A DNA stretch of 64,000 bases, from contig CM055102.1 of NCBI GenBank assembly GCA_029204225.1, positions 1,989,629 to 2,053,628 of the forward strand, read 5' to 3'. Numbering within the stretch: position 1 is the first letter of the stretch; each line of letters starts with the position of its first letter. Source of the stretch: Diphasiastrum complanatum (lineage: Eukaryota; Streptophyta; Lycopodiopsida; Lycopodiales; Lycopodiaceae). Under the pieces are notes generated by a model. It had not been told where the DNA came from. It made no database searches and saw only the letters and a list, made by a program, of their open reading frames with translations. The translations under genes and the position numbers were made by a program. Below are positions 37,344 to 47,581 of the stretch, piece after piece.

Positions 37344-40300
37344 ATGGCTTCCAATGGTGGGATCATGCTAGAGTCTAGTGAAAGGTTGAGTTCATCAAAC
37401 TACTCTACTTGGAAAGTGAGGATGGAGTCCTTACTTGAGTTGAATGAACTCATGGACATAGTTGCAGAAATTGAAGAGAGACCTCTCACACTTCAAGAGC
37501 AACAAAGGTTTGATAAGAAGGCCAAAAGGGCTCTTCATATCATTAAAATGAATGTTACAAATGAACTTCTCAAGGAAGTTGGAAAGTGTCAAAGTGCAAG
37601 TGAGGCATGGAATGCCTTAAAGAAGCTCTTTGAATCAAAGTCCACATCTAGGGTATTGACCCTAAGGAGACAAATATTTTCTAGTAGGCAAAGAGAGGGT
37701 GAAAGTGCTCATGCATTTATCTTGAGAGTTAAGTCCCTAAGTGATGATTTAGCATGCATTGATGAGAACATAAAAGATGGTGAAATAGTCCAAGTTATGT
37801 TGAATGGTTTGCTAAATGAACATGCTAACCTTGTGCAAAGTTTTGCCATTCAAAGAGTCTTGCCAAGTGTGGTTGACTTGCAAGAAATCTTATTGGCTGA
37901 AGAACATAGGTTGCAATCAAAGCTTGATGGTGCATCCTTGCAAGGTGGAGGTGAAGAGGCTTTCTTCACAAAAGGCAAATTCAAGGGCAAAGGTAAAGGC
38001 AAAGGGAAATGGTCCAAAGGTGGTAACTTTGATCATGATGATCACTCTTCCTCTTCCTCTTCTACTAAGAACAATAAGTCAAAGTTCAAGTGCTTTTATT
38101 GTGGGATAAAAGGTCATTTTGCAAATGAATGTTATAAGAAGAAAAGAGAGCAAGGAGAGAGGCAAGGAAATCTTACAATAGATGAGGAAGAACATAACAC
38201 ATGTGAATCACTTGTTATGACTTCAAGTTTGTTAGCCAACATAGATGATAATGATCCTTGGTGGATTGATAGTGGAGCCTCATCTCACATGACAAGACAT
38301 AAGGAATACTTTACATTCTTATTGACTTATGAGGGAGAAGGTAACATCATCTACACTGCAAATGATGGTCAATGTGACATCAAAGGCATAGGCACTATTC
38401 CTATTTCCCTTTCAACAAATAGGAAAGCAAATCTTGAAAATGTTTTGTACATTCCTTCAATCACTAAGAATTTGCTTAGTGTAAGTCAAATGATTGACAA
38501 AGGACTTGATGTGGAGTTCATTGGAGATGCATGTTTGATAAGTAAATGTGGATCCTTGATTGCTCAAGGTAGGAGGCATGGTAAACTTTTCAAGCTTGAT
38601 GCATGTGTGATCTCTAATCATGAAGGATGTATGGCTAGGGAGCAATTGACAAACCAAGAAGTTTGGCACAAGAGGTTGGGCCATCCCAACTTCAAATCTT
38701 TGGAGGTAATGGCAAAGAAAGAGCTTGTTCTTGGTCTCCCTAAAAGTCTTGTTGCAAACAATAGTGTTTGTGAACATTGTGCCTTGTCCAAATCTCATAG
38801 ACTTGCTTATTCTAGATCTACTTCTAGATCTAAAGAAGCTTTTCAACTTGTGCATTCTGATATTCATTCTTCTAGTACAACTAGCAATGGTGGGGCAAAG
38901 ATGTATGCAACTTTCATTGATGACTTTAGTAGGTATACTTGGATCTATCTTCTTAAAAGTAAGGATGAAGTGTTTGCTGCATTTGTCAAGTTCAAGAATG
39001 AAATGGAAAACCAATTCAATACAAAGATCAAATGCTTAAGATCTGATAATGGAGGGGAATACACCTCAAATAGGTTCAAAGACTTTTGTATAGCACATGG
39101 GATTAAGAGGGAGATGTCTAGTCCTAGGACTCCACAACAGAATGGAGTGGCCGAGAGGAAGAATAGAACCCTTTGTGAATGTGCCAAGGCAATGAGACTA
39201 CATGCTAATCTTGCTAAGTCTTTTTGGGGGGAAGCTTTAGCATGTGCTAACTATCTATGTAATAGATGGACAAGTGCTTCCTTGGATGGTAAAACTCCTC
39301 ATGAGGTTCTTTATGGTAGAAGGCCGAGTGTCAAGCATTGTAGGATCTTTGGATGTACATGTTTTGTCAATATCACACTTGATGATAGAACTAAAGAAGA
39401 TCCTTCATCAAAGAAGGGTGTGTTTGTTGGCTATAGTGAAGTAAGCAAGGCTTACAAAGTGTACATTCCTTCTACAAAGAAAGTTGTCATAAGTAGGGAT
39501 GTCATCTTTCATGAAGAGAATGTTTTCAATGTTGTTGATGTTGATGTTGATGTGCCTACTAATCATCATGATGTGCAAGATGTCTTGGATGAAGATGGAG
39601 ATGCCACTCCAAAGCAAACTTCAAGGAAGACTCAAAGGCAAAGGGCTAAGCCATCAAGGCTAACCTATGATGAAAAAGGAAAGCAAGTGGTGGACAACTC
39701 TAACTTTGCTTTTCTTACCTCTTTTGATGAACCAACTTGTGTAGGTGAAGCAATTCAAAAGAAGGAATGGATCCAAGCCATGGATCATGAGCATCAAGCA
39801 CTCATCAAAAGCAACACATGGAGGTTGGTAAAGCTTCCAAAGGACAAGAAGGCAATTGGTTGTAAGTGGATCTTCAAGATCAAGACAAATCAAGATGGAT
39901 CAATCAACAAGTACAAGGCAAGGTTGGTGGCAAAGGGGTATGCTCAAGAATATGGTATTGACTATGATGAGACCTTTGCACCCGTGGCAAAGATGGTAAC
40001 TATTCGAATCCTAATCTCTCTTGCAACTCTTTATGATTGGGATATGTGGCAAATGGATGTTACTAATGCCTTCTTGAATGGTGATCTTGAAGAAGATATT
40101 TACATGGAGCAACTCAAGTGGCAATTTCTTCAAGGCAAGGAAGATCTCGTTGAGGTTTGGTTTGAGCTCAAATGGGCTGGTTTTATTAGGTTTGATACTC
40201 AACTTCATCTACTCTACTTCATGTTGGATAGAAGTGTAGAAATCTATCTTTTGGTTTATGATGGTGACATTGTTTTCACTAACTATAGTGAAAGGTTGAA

Positions 40301-41372
40301 ATCAAGCAATGATGAGATCTTGTGGGATGTTAATCATGTGTTTGAGAGGGAGTATCTTCAGAGGTTCAGATCTGAAGATGTTTATAAATGCAAAGTCCTT
40401 GATGTTTTATTGGAAGATCAAGATGTTGATCTTGAATTGCTTCATCAACACCAAGAGGCAAGTAGCAATTGGAAGCTAGTCAAAAGCATGAAAGGGGAGC
40501 CACATGGGCAAAGCATCTTGGATCTGTTTTTACAGGTCCTTGAAGGTTCAAGTAAGGTTCTTGGAGCAGCAAGGAAGTGTCCTTTTACTCTACCTTACTT
40601 GTTTAATCTCATGTATGAACATTGTCATGTCAATGTGTTGGAATTGTCAAAATTCAATGAAACTAGTTCCACAGTTTTGCATCTTTTGGATCTTGGAGAT
40701 GGAATAGTTATCATTGCTGGTTTTTATGATCAAGTACATGCATTCATTCAAATCTCAAAAGATATGGAAGTGGTCAATATGTTTACTTTTGAGCAAAGTT
40801 CAAGATCTAGCATCCTAGTGTTGGCAAATTGGCAAATTGTTGACAATGTAGGATCAAGCGTTATATGCAAATCTTGTGGAGATACTTCAAGTATTTCAAG
40901 TTCAGGTTTTGCTCATTCAAATGGAACAGAGAACACATCATTTTGGCATTCATTCACTCAAGGGCTTTCGTGGATTGGAGATCTACAAAGGCAAGGTGGT
41001 GATGGAGGTTCATTCATGGAGATACATGGTGCATTCACTATGGGCATAGTGGAATGTGGACGAGGCATGCAAACACCTGTTGGTTACTTTCACTTACAAC
41101 TTGTTTGCTGCTGTTTTACAGAGAACTCAAAGGTGGATACATGGAGGAATCCTTTCATTGTTATTCTATGTTCTTTTACATGTATCTTGTTCACCATTCT
41201 ATGTAAAATTGATGTAAGAAATAGTGAAGCATCCTATATGGGCACTATTATCTATATCAATTATGTTGTACTTCATATTGTACATATTAGAACACTTGAA
41301 AAGAGATCTATCATCATGATGGAGATCATTCTTAGGTTGGAGCAAAGTAGTGTTGTAAAACTAGCAAGTTAA
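37344..41372 (+). CDS. Copia polyprotein with non-standard C-terminal third
   Basis: A 1,342-aa open frame. Residues 1-240 are gag, with a CCHC knuckle CFYCGIKGHFANEC from 250. The protease active site is WWIDSGASSHM (Asp309). Integrase has a zinc region (HKRLGHPNF) and a DD35E core at Asp506, Asp568 and Glu604. RT starts about residue 800 and keeps palm motif A WQMDVTNAFLNG (Asp905) up to IYMEQ at 923. From 924 on, the standard SLYGLKQ block is absent. The catalytic YVDD is represented at best by VYDGD near 972. No RNase H motifs (such as DWAGD or KHIDV) follow, yet the frame stays open for 419 codons. The leader between the primer site and the ATG is about 1.16 kb. The integrase half looks intact; RT is very likely inactive. 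Confidence 0.93.
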   Translation: MASNGGIMLESSERLSSSNYSTWKVRMESLLELNELMDIVAEIEERPLTLQEQQRFDKKAKRALHIIKMNVTNELLKEVGKCQSASEAWNALKKLFESKSTSRVLTLRRQIFSSRQREGESAHAFILRVKSLSDDLACIDENIKDGEIVQVMLNGLLNEHANLVQSFAIQRVLPSVVDLQEILLAEEHRLQSKLDGASLQGGGEEAFFTKGKFKGKGKGKGKWSKGGNFDHDDHSSSSSSTKNNKSKFKCFYCGIKGHFANECYKKKREQGERQGNLTIDEEEHNTCESLVMTSSLLANIDDNDPWWIDSGASSHMTRHKEYFTFLLTYEGEGNIIYTANDGQCDIKGIGTIPISLSTNRKANLENVLYIPSITKNLLSVSQMIDKGLDVEFIGDACLISKCGSLIAQGRRHGKLFKLDACVISNHEGCMAREQLTNQEVWHKRLGHPNFKSLEVMAKKELVLGLPKSLVANNSVCEHCALSKSHRLAYSRSTSRSKEAFQLVHSDIHSSSTTSNGGAKMYATFIDDFSRYTWIYLLKSKDEVFAAFVKFKNEMENQFNTKIKCLRSDNGGEYTSNRFKDFCIAHGIKREMSSPRTPQQNGVAERKNRTLCECAKAMRLHANLAKSFWGEALACANYLCNRWTSASLDGKTPHEVLYGRRPSVKHCRIFGCTCFVNITLDDRTKEDPSSKKGVFVGYSEVSKAYKVYIPSTKKVVISRDVIFHEENVFNVVDVDVDVPTNHHDVQDVLDEDGDATPKQTSRKTQRQRAKPSRLTYDEKGKQVVDNSNFAFLTSFDEPTCVGEAIQKKEWIQAMDHEHQALIKSNTWRLVKLPKDKKAIGCKWIFKIKTNQDGSINKYKARLVAKGYAQEYGIDYDETFAPVAKMVTIRILISLATLYDWDMWQMDVTNAFLNGDLEEDIYMEQLKWQFLQGKEDLVEVWFELKWAGFIRFDTQLHLLYFMLDRSVEIYLLVYDGDIVFTNYSERLKSSNDEILWDVNHVFEREYLQRFRSEDVYKCKVLDVLLEDQDVDLELLHQHQEASSNWKLVKSMKGEPHGQSILDLFLQVLEGSSKVLGAARKCPFTLPYLFNLMYEHCHVNVLELSKFNETSSTVLHLLDLGDGIVIIAGFYDQVHAFIQISKDMEVVNMFTFEQSSRSSILVLANWQIVDNVGSSVICKSCGDTSSISSSGFAHSNGTENTSFWHSFTQGLSWIGDLQRQGGDGGSFMEIHGAFTMGIVECGRGMQTPVGYFHLQLVCCCFTENSKVDTWRNPFIVILCSFTCILFTILCKIDVRNSEASYMGTIIYINYVVLHIVHIRTLEKRSIIMMEIILRLEQSSVVKLAS

Positions 41373-41385
41373 GTTGAAGAGGGAG

Positions 41386-42039
41386 TGTGAAAATTGTCAA
41401 CATTTCCTAGCTAGTTTGAGGCCTAAATTGGCAATTTTTGTACATAGTTTTGGATCTAACCTTTCACACGTGTGAAAGAGACCTAGATACTTTTATTCTA
41501 GTATATATTTCATGTTGAAGAAGTCTCAAACTTCGGGACCTTCTAAATGACACTAAAATCATGTTATTTGGACATATAGGCCAAAATTGGCTATTTTAGG
41601 TTACTGGTGTCCTAAAATTGGGTCCTAAGTTCTAGAGAGAGGAGAGAGAGTCATCTCTCTCACCTATATTAGGCTGAAATTCGTGGAGAACAGGTTGGAG
41701 AAACCTTTTGTATGCTTCATTGAGATCAATAGATCATTGTCATTGTTTCTTCCTCCATTGAGAGCATTGTTGTGTGTATTGTCTTCAAGCTATTGTGTAT
41801 GATCTTAGGTGCTTTCCAAAAGTGATAGGCTGATGTATTATGGACTTTATAATGCTATTTTGGGCCGCACTTGATGTTTATGGAAGTTTCCATTTGTGAT
41901 AAATGCTTTTTGATCAAGTTCTTTGCATTCTAGGTAGCATAGAATGTGTTGCCAATTCCTAGCTTATGTAGTTTGGAGTGCAAGCATTCAAGCCAATGAT
42001 CTTGGAGTTTAGATCCACTTAGGATCTGTATTTTTCACA
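41386..42039 (+). repeat. 3' LTR of the young copia (654 bp)
   Basis: Starts TGTGAAAATTG just after the polypurine tract and ends TTTTTCACA. It carries the AGAGAGAGG/TCATCTCTCTC inverted segment missing from the 5' LTR and the same G-box palindrome at 41461-41478. Confidence 0.95.
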
Positions 42040-42044
42040 TTCTT

Positions 42045-42134
42045 TACTAAGCCAAAAGAGCTCAATCCATCTTTGGCATTTTTAGGACCCCTACTTACAA
42101 CATTAGATAGATTTTTCCAATATTTCAACACTCC
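42045..42134 (-). repeat. Inner part of the older copia's 3' LTR
   Basis: On the minus strand the LTR begins TGTTGAAATATTGG after TTTTTAGGAGGAG. It is cut at 42044 by the young copia and continues at 35558. Confidence 0.6.
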
Positions 42135-42148
42135 TCCTAAAAATGTAT

Positions 42149-43427
42149 CTAATGTGGATCAAGCATCGATCTTGAGATAAGACCAAGATTAGATCTATGC
42201 TTTGAGAAGGCACTTTTGCAAAGTGGCTTTGTGAGAAGATCAGCAATACATGAAGATGTGTTGACATGTTCTAAGTTGATTTCATCTACAATGAGCTTTT
42301 CCCTTACAAAATGGTGTGCCACTTCTATATGCTTGCTTCTTGCATGAAAAATAGGACTGTTTGCAAGAGCTTGGGCCGATATGTTGTCACACTTGATCAA
42401 GGGAAGATCATCCTCTTTGATACACTTTAGCTCCATGATTAACCTCTTGATCCAAAGCACCTCTCTAGTTGTTGTAGTGAGTGCTTTCTACTCGGCCTCA
42501 CAAGAAGATAGGGATATGGTATCTTGCTTCTTTGAAAACCAAGACACAAGATTGCTTCCAAGAAAGATAGTATATGCATTAATGGACATTCGATCCATTT
42601 TATCACTTGCAAAATCGGAATCCGAATAGCCAACAATGGTTAGATCTTCATTCTTGTACAATAAACCATAATCTTGAGTAGAAGATACATATCTTAGAAC
42701 TCTCTTGGCCATCTTCCAATGTTGGATCTTAGGATCTTGCATAAATTGACTCAATTTGTGCACACAATAGCTCAAATCGGGTCTATGATAGTAAGCCAAA
42801 TTAAGGAACCTATAAGACTGCTATGAAGTGTGATGTCCTCAAAGGATCTTTCATCACCTTTAATAGGGTCTTTTACATGTTGCTCCATGGGAGTATCTAT
42901 GCCTTTACAATTTCGCATATTGAATTGTCTCAACATAGAAAAGACATATCTAGATTGACAAATAACAGCATACTCTTCATGAAAATCAATCTCAAGGCCT
43001 AAAATGTAATGGATCTCTCCTAGATCTTGCATTTTAAATTCTCTTCCTAATGCATCATTAGTTTCTTGAACTAGCATCAAACAACTTCCACTAAGAATAA
43101 TGTCATCTACATAGAATAGAAGAATGACAATATTACTACCATCAAACTTTAAGTACATAGAAGGATCATAGTCACTAAGCACAAATCCTAATGAAAGTAG
43201 AAAGTTGTTGAATCTTGAATACCATGATCTAGGTGCTTGCTTCAAGCCATAAAGACTTCTAAATAGCAAATACACCTTAGATTTATCCTTGATGAATCCT
43301 TGAGGTTGTTCCATGTATATCTCCTCCTCAAGATAGCCATTCAAAAAAGCGTTGGAGACATCAAGTTGATACAATTTCCACTTAAAAAATAAGGCAAGAG
43401 TGATTATGATTCTTATTGTCACCATCA
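42149..43427 (-). mobile_element. Older Ty1/copia fragment (RT and RNase H)
   Basis: The minus-strand RT frame 43425-42772 carries [25 protein letters not shown] motif [14 protein letters not shown] and the catalytic [11 protein letters not shown] frameshift near 42800 leads to RNase H (KMAKRVLRY, GYSDSDFASD, SLSSCEAE), then FHARSKHIEVAHHF and a stop at 42149. The gag, protease, integrase and RT N-terminus are missing: the copy is cut at 43427, in the middle of the AKMVTIRI motif, where the unusual 43.5-52.8 kb region begins. The related fragment at 56632-57090 belongs to the same family. Confidence 0.92.
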
Positions 43428-43479
43428 GCTTAGGAGATCAAAAGTACATGTGTAGGGCATCCCACACGTGTGAATTTTA

Positions 43480-44010
43480 CAAATCCAATCTCAACCGAGT
43501 CCTTGCATTGACATATCGACCAAGTCTAAAGCTCCAATCTCGACAGAGAGTCTCGACCGAGTCTTGACATCTCATCTTGACTGAGTCTTGCTCTCAAATC
43601 TCAACCAATTCCTGATCTTGAATTTTCAACCGACTTTTGCTCTCACATTTCAACCAAGTCTTGACTTAATGTCTTGACCAAGTCTTGGCATTAAATCTCA
43701 ACCGAGTCCTAACATCGTATCTCAACCGAGCCGACACCTAGCTCCTCGACCGGACTGATCCTGACATCCCATCTCAAATGAGTCTTCCTCTCAAATCTCA
43801 ACCGAGCCATGAGCTTTGAATCTCAACCGAGTCCTTGCATTGACATCTCAACCGAGTCCACATTTCCATTCTCAACCGAGTCCTTGCATTGACATTTCGA
43901 CCGAGTCTGACATCAAGTCTCAAGCGAATCCTGATATCCACTCTCAACCGAGCCTTTAGGACTTGGCATCTCAACTAAGCCGAGTACCTACCTTGAAAGT
44001 CAACTAAGTC
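43480..44010. repeat. Degenerate tandem repeat, core CTCAACCGAGTC
   Basis: About 530 bp contain more than a dozen imperfect copies of a unit near 27-33 bp, with the core TCTCAACCGAGTC followed by variants of CTTGCATTGACAT. Spacing is irregular and the units are diverged, as in an old minisatellite. It stops abruptly near 44010. I see no long frame in it. Confidence 0.8.
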
Positions 44011-44475
44011 TTTGACTAGACTTGTACCTAAGCCATTTGACACAAGTATTAGCCAAGTTTTTTTGCACTATGACTCACCTGAATACTGTGCAATTTGGTT
44101 ACACACCAATCACCAAAATCTAAGCATTGTACCTTACCCTAAGTTTACATCCAAAGTCTTATTAAAAAAAACAAAAAAAAAAAAAAACAACCAAACACAA
44201 CACCACCAAGATAGTCCAAACCTTCTACATAGATGCGAGAGAGTGGCAGAGTCAGGCGGGGAGAGGCAGGGGCTCGCGTGATGGCGATGCTGGAGAAGTC
44301 AAGCTGATATCGCTACAACGTGAGAGGGTGTAAGGAACGGGCATGGGAAGGAGGTTGCTCGCGTGATGGCGATATCACAAATGCATTTCGTATGGATGCA
44401 ATCAAACGTGCTAGCAAATTATGCGAAAACCTGTACAATCCCCGGAAATGGACTTATATAGGGGAGAAAAATTGG

Positions 44476-44800
44476 CACGTGTGAATACCAGTCACACGTG
44501 GCCCAGTCAATAGCTGACATGTGGAACCACACGTTTGTATACGCAAGTGTGAAACTGCACGTTTGGATCAACACGTGTGGGAACCCACATGGCCGAATGG
44601 ATCAGTGACATGTGTTCTCGCACGTATAGGCTCACACGTGTGATCACGTGACCCAATCAGTACCTGACGTGTGGGATCTACACCTCTGTATCCGCATGTG
44701 TGAAACTTGCACGTGTGTCCATGTGATCCAATGGTTTAGTGACGTGTGTTCTGGCACGTGTGATCTTGCACGTGTGGGCATGTGGGCGAATTGCAGATTG
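44476..44800. promoter_or_regulatory. G-box array: eight perfect CACGTG sites
   Basis: CACGTG occurs at 44476, 44495, 44572, 44635, 44645, 44710, 44755 and 44769, with more ACGT cores (CACGTT, GACGTG, CACGTA) between. The region is two diverged units of about 150 bp in tandem (starting near 44495 and 44645), each with alternating CACGTG and CACATGTG-like words. G-boxes bind plant bHLH and bZIP factors linked to light and abscisic acid. A TATA box follows 140 bp downstream, so this is a plausible promoter for the ORF at 45187. Confidence 0.75.
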
Positions 44801-44913
44801 ACGCGTATTGTAGCACATGTGGTCTCGCACATGTGGACGGTTGTACTACGCGCCATAGATCTAATCCGTTGTTGGATCGACGAGTGTACGGCTTGGATTT
44901 TCTTGATTTTAGC

Positions 44914-44920
44914 TATATAA
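44914..44920 (+). promoter_or_regulatory. TATA box downstream of the G-box array
   Basis: TATATAA in AGCTATATAAATG, 140 bp after the last G-box and about 270 bp before the ATG at 45187. A pyrimidine-rich TTTTTATTTGCAG at 44998-45010 could end a leader intron. Confidence 0.5.
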
Positions 44921-45186
44921 ATGTTGTTTGATCAGTTAAAATATTTCGTTAAGTTTTGGATTTTCACTCCCTGTATCTCACAGTGTGTGAACAGTTCTTT
45001 TTATTTGCAGTATCGCTACCACACGAGAATCTTTTAGAGATTCTAGACGATCTAAGATCCCTCGCGTCGTTCCGATATCAGGTCATTCGCCAATATCGCC
45101 ATCACGCGAGGAAGTCCTGATTGTCTTCTGACTCCCTGCCGCCCCGCATCGTAGCGATACTCAACCATATTGATCATACTTTCGAG

Positions 45187-46717
45187 ATGGCCACGTCATC
45201 CTCTAATACTTTTGATTCTGCTTTGCACACCTTCCTCGTTGATATCCGGTGTTGGTAACTACATAGGTCACTATAAAACATATTTCAATATGTCTTTTGA
45301 TATTGAGAGGTTTGGATCAGAACATAAATCATATTTTCCAGTGTTGTATAAGGAGTATTATGATAGTCTGAATCAGTCTATGTTGATCATGGATAATCTA
45401 CGATTCATCCATTTCCATGACCTAGTACTTGCCCAACCATCGTCAAAGCAAAGCCATAACCGACGATTCACGAAAATTGTGAGTGATTTTAAACGTGTGG
45501 TCCATTGTGACTAGCACAATCGATCATGTCGTTTTTTGCAGGAAGGCATGGGCTTTGTGTTTTATCTTTGTGCTTATTCCTGATGAGGCAAGAACTTCGA
45601 CGCTTAGCATTGAGGGTGCCTCATCATCAACTGATTCTGTGATATCAGAGTCAGCTATTGTTGATGACGCCTTGGGTGCTGACGAGGAGGCAAGATTGGC
45701 TTCAATATACGACCCAGTCGAGTCTTGTGCATTGTGCATTTTTTCCTTATCTGACGTGAATCCATATGACAAAACCAAGACTCTCCTCGATTTGCCAATG
45801 TATTACATGAATAGTGTCGCATACCTCTCACTGAATGATGTTGGAGATGTTCTTGATTTGAGGGAGGACGAAATATTATCAATTTTGTCTAATTTCATCA
45901 AAGAATTCGAGGACTTCATAGATCTCGACGGTGATGATGATCTACGTGCCTCTACTGATTACAAAGACGGAGATGAATGGATGGATGGGACTGAAGCACT
46001 ATAGTCAATCATGTCTGAAAGCAGGGCATACCAGGCAAATTTGCCCGATGAGGAGGAATTTATGAAAATCCAGAGCAGATATGTGTCACAGTCTTCGAAA
46101 ACTAGTCCATCCAGTGCTTCGATGATCATTGTTGCTGGTCATGATCTACATACTGCTGCACTTATTGAAGCTGATGAGCGTGATCTGGTAGGTAAATCTG
46201 GTTTTATCTTAATGAGATTTTTATTCAAATATAGTCATTTTGTTTTACAAGACATGTGACCTTTGCTCGTATTTTACAGGATACTGTTGAGGTGGATGCC
46301 TTTGCAACAAGGCAGGGATATTTGAGGGAAGGCCAGAGATCACGACAAAGGTATTCATCCCTGTCCAATTATTTGAAGTGCTTTGTAAATAAAGAGATTT
46401 GCATTCATCATAGCAAATTTTCTTCAAATGTTGTGACAATAATAATAACAATTAAAGCGTTATCCTATTTCTCGAACGGGCATAAATACCCTCCGAATAC
46501 ATATAAAATTATTTTTGTGAAGAGAGACATTGCCATAAAAGTGTTTGGCTATGTAGTTGAGGACGTTCCGAAAAGGTCTTTCTCCTTAGCTGTTTTCTTT
46601 GGATACATTGACTTGAAAAAAAATAGATCGATTGATTTTCTATATCCATATGATAGAAAAAAATTTCTTCATGACCACACAACAAAGCTGATCATTAAAG
46701 ACAAAGAGAAACAATGA
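45187..46717 (+). pseudogene. Acidic multi-exon ORF of unknown family, probably broken
   Basis: ATG at 45187 (MATSSSNTFDSALHTFLVD) is followed by an open block 45290-45480 (FDIERFGSEHKSYFPVLY). A long acidic block 45550-46190 comes after a TTTTTTGCAG acceptor, with DSVISESAIVDDALGADEEA and FIDLDGDDD; it is broken by one TAG at 46002 and could be continuous if that were CAG. A GATCTG|GTAGGT donor leads, after TTTTACAG, to a short exon at 46280-46350 (DTVEVDAFATRQGYLREG). A last open block 46460-46717 ends KDKEKQ. I could not join the first two blocks in one phase, so exon limits are provisional. No domain is recognised. The G-box array and TATA box lie upstream. Confidence 0.4.
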
Positions 46718-47581
46718 TTTTGCCTTGCATTGTACTACACGATGCGATATAATACATATATTTTTTTTCGTCTGATATCATGCAATTTACTATGGGTTGA
46801 CTCTTGCATCAATATTATTTTCGTCTATAAATTTGCACGCCTTTCTGAATTTCTGATAATTTGTTGATCTAGCTTTATATCGGATTTGAATACGCCTGTA
46901 GAACCATTGAAATAGTTGGATGATTTAACTATTTTTGAGATGTTCCACCGCGTTGTGTATTTCGATGAAATGCTGCTCTGGCTTGCCAATGCGATTTCCC
47001 CATTCCTTGTGATGACCAAATACTTAGACTTCCGTAAGCTTTTGCAAAAAATGATGCATGATGTCGTAAAATGTGCTACAATATTAGAGATACAAATATT
47101 GTCATATTAATCATTTTAAATTTAGCATATGTGCAATGAGATTATAAATCGAAGAGTTAGTTACATTGAAAAGAGATTTACCATATAATGCGTAATATGA
47201 TCTTCACCCCAGGCGTCTTTAACTGCATCCACAAACTCAATTGTTGATTTCTCAATTAGTAGGACATCAGTATCAGATAGTTTATCTTTTCTGAGCAATT
47301 TGGCCATGTTGTCAAGCTTTGTCCAGACTTCAACTTTTTTAATCCTCGTTGTTCCTTTTTCTTCAAAATCCTTTGTGGCATTGAGTACATCTATCCAAAT
47401 TGAGTACTGGATTTTAGTTGGTTTTCTGGAATGATTTGATAAGAAACAACGAGCTTTGGATCCTCCTATACTTGGTTTGCATGGGATGTTTCCCGTTTTT
47501 CTTGAAAGCTTCTCGTCCTTTTGTATTTTAACGTGTCTTTTATGAAGTCCCGCTTTTGATCAAACTTCTTCCAATCGAGCT

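Larger units (their letters stand above)
35559..42039 (+). mobile_element. Young full-length Ty1/copia element
   Basis: Two LTRs (35559-36171 and 41386-42039) are flanked by a perfect 5-bp duplication TTCTT at 35554-35558 and 42040-42044. A primer site TGGTATCAGAGC starts at 36172 and a polypurine tract GAAGAGGGAG ends at 41385. One open polyprotein frame lies between. Apart from a 41-bp deletion in the 5' LTR, the LTRs differ at one base that I can find, so the insertion is recent. It landed in the LTR of an older minus-strand copia. Its C-terminal third is not standard RT/RNase H, so it may be mobilised only in trans. Confidence 0.95.
44273..45110. repeat. 18-bp motif CTCGCGTGATGGCGATAT in both orientations
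   Basis: Forward copies lie at 44273-44290 (last bases differ) and 44358-44375, with a diverged one at 45061. Reverse copies lie at 45093-45110 (a perfect inverted match to 44358-44375), 45011-45027 and 44307-44325 (both diverged). They flank the G-box array and the first ORF of the region. Multiple short motifs in both orientations near an end resemble the subterminal transposase-binding repeats of En/Spm-type elements; that reading is inference. Confidence 0.65.

Noticed and set aside
38457..39014. 185-codon minus-strand frame inside the copia polyprotein
   Set aside because: It is antisense to the integrase coding region, has no motif of its own and is a shadow of the real frame.
43480..44010. 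CRISPR array
   Set aside because: Units are degenerate, spacing is irregular and the context is a plant nuclear genome; it is a minisatellite.
45524..45882. Minus-strand frames opposite the acidic ORF
   Set aside because: Mirror of low-complexity acidic codons; the plus frame has acceptor and donor sites and a longer open run.
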